From: Nitrosomonadaceae bacterium
GTDB lineage: Bacteria; Pseudomonadota; Gammaproteobacteria; Burkholderiales; Nitrosomonadaceae
DNA: 47,378 nucleotides
Direction: 5' to 3'
NCBI GenBank assembly: GCA_030646695.1
Contig: JAUSLF010000009.1
Span: 1-47,378, forward strand
Below, piece by piece: positions 47,030-47,378 of this stretch. A program made the translations under genes and the position numbers. Below the pieces are notes generated by a model, which worked only from the letters and a program-made list of their open reading frames with translations, was not told the DNA's origin and did not search any database. Each line of letters begins with the position of its first letter. Positions within the stretch are counted from its first letter, which is position 1.

Positions 47030-47242
47030 AATTATTGTTCAAAATCTTCCCGAGCCAATGCAAGTCGGGATAATCCTTTTCCGCGTAAGAACAAGTTGCG
47101 CGATTATGTCGCGCTGCATGGTATGCAGCCGGTGTTACTCGAGCGCATCGGCATAGTAAGCGTGACAGATGATCAACTGCTGTTACGAAGCCAGGCAAAA
47201 AACAACCTGAATCAGTTCGTCTTGAACCGGGGGTTGCACTAA
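47030..47242 (+). pseudogene. 3' fragment of an unidentified gene
   Basis: An open frame of 70 residues ends at TAA 47240-47242 and has a stop just upstream at 47027. It contains NKLRDYVALHGMQPVLLE and LLLRSQAKNNLNQFVLNRGL, which reads like the end of a real protein. No start codon lies before residue 36. It is probably the 3' part of a gene cut by the IS200 element or by the cassette junction. Family unknown. Confidence 0.4.
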
Positions 47243-47310
47243 ATAAATAAGGTAATCCCCCGGCTATGCCGGGGGACTCACTAGGTTTGACCGAGCGCTA
47301 CGGTCAGCCT

Positions 47311-47344
47311 GATTCTTCTGACTCGATCAAAAGTTAGGAGAATC
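47311..47344 (+). promoter_or_regulatory. RBS-sequestering stem-loop before tnpA
   Basis: GATTCTTCTGACT (47311-47323) can pair at all 13 positions, with two G-U pairs, with AGTTAGGAGAATC (47332-47344), around an eight-base loop. The strand contains the Shine-Dalgarno sequence AGGAG (47336-47340). IS200 tnpA is known to be held off by such a hairpin. Confidence 0.85.
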
Positions 47345-47346
47345 AA

Positions 47347-47378
47347 ATGAAAGAGTACCAGAGTCTTAGTCATACGAA
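47347..47378 (+). CDS. tnpA: IS200-family transposase TnpA, first codons only
   Basis: ATG 47347 starts MKEYQSLSHT, the usual N-terminus of IS200-like Y1 transposases, and the window ends after ten codons. The ribosome-binding site AGGAG is six bases upstream and lies inside a hairpin. TnpA acts on single-stranded DNA. The family identification is inferred from the short start and the upstream structure. Confidence 0.8.
   Translation, partial: MKEYQSLSHT

Larger units (their letters stand above)
47250..47378 (+). mobile_element. Left end of an IS200/IS605-family element
   Basis: A perfect GC-rich hairpin, CCCCCGGC (47257-47264) with GCCGGGGG (47268-47275), marks the left-end stem recognised by TnpA. 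A second small stem (GACCG/CGGTC, 47289-47305) and the RBS-sequestering stem at 47311-47344 follow, then tnpA. The right end lies beyond the window. The boundary near 47250 is approximate. Confidence 0.8.

Overview
The window looks like the chromosome of a betaproteobacterium, probably of the Nitrosomonadales (inference). The evidence is the order of conserved gene blocks: a divergent rne/rluC pair; rluC followed by a HAD phosphatase, a Rieske protein and SppA; yceD-rpmF-plsX-fabHDG-acpP-fabF-mltG; suhB divergent from trmJ-iscR-iscS; and rpsB-tsf-pyrH-frr-uppS-cdsA-dxr-rseP-bamA-skp-fabZ-rnhB. Most of the window is core genome. The accessory DNA lies at the two ends.

Left edge (1-3.4 kb): the end of an IS21-family element (IstB C-terminus plus iterated terminal repeats); a roughly 230 bp decayed copy of the SWIM-gene 3' end and phosphatase 5' end that recurs about 3 kb downstream; an AbrB-like/PIN toxin-antitoxin operon with a perfect palindrome over its predicted promoter; a 112 bp scar that appears to join the start of hsdM to the end of hsdS; and a 583-residue SWIM zinc-finger protein. 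I read this as the remains of a defence locus (type I restriction-modification plus TA plus SWIM protein) beside the phosphatase gene.

Core part 1 (3.4-19 kb): low-molecular-weight phosphatase, RNase E, RluC, HAD phosphatase, Rieske protein, SppA, an RsmI-like methylase coupled to Maf, then the fatty-acid/phospholipid operon ending in the septal transglycosylase MltG. Part 2 (19-27.5 kb): two related DUF4124 proteins, exonuclease III, a Sel1-repeat protein, a NYN-LOTUS putative RNA-binding nuclease, a 56-residue Lys-rich protein, then iscS, iscR and trmJ, with suhB divergent. The iscR promoter carries two good IscR type-1 sites, but iscU and the later isc genes do not follow. Part 3 (27.5-45.7 kb): hexose-6-phosphate mutarotase, MutS, an SlyD-like FKBP, then the minus-strand envelope/translation cluster. 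lpxD, lpxA and lpxB, normally interleaved with skp, fabZ and rnhB, are all missing here. A GlpD-like dehydrogenase and two small membrane proteins follow.

Right edge (45.7-47.4 kb): two gene cassettes (a gamma-glutamylcyclotransferase-like protein and an unknown protein) with attC-like recombination sites and no integrase in view, so part of an integron array or an integrase-less attC cluster. After a gene fragment comes the left end of an IS200/IS605-family element, with its terminal hairpin, a 13-bp stem that buries the transposase ribosome-binding site, and the first codons of tnpA. No tRNA, rRNA or CRISPR array was seen.
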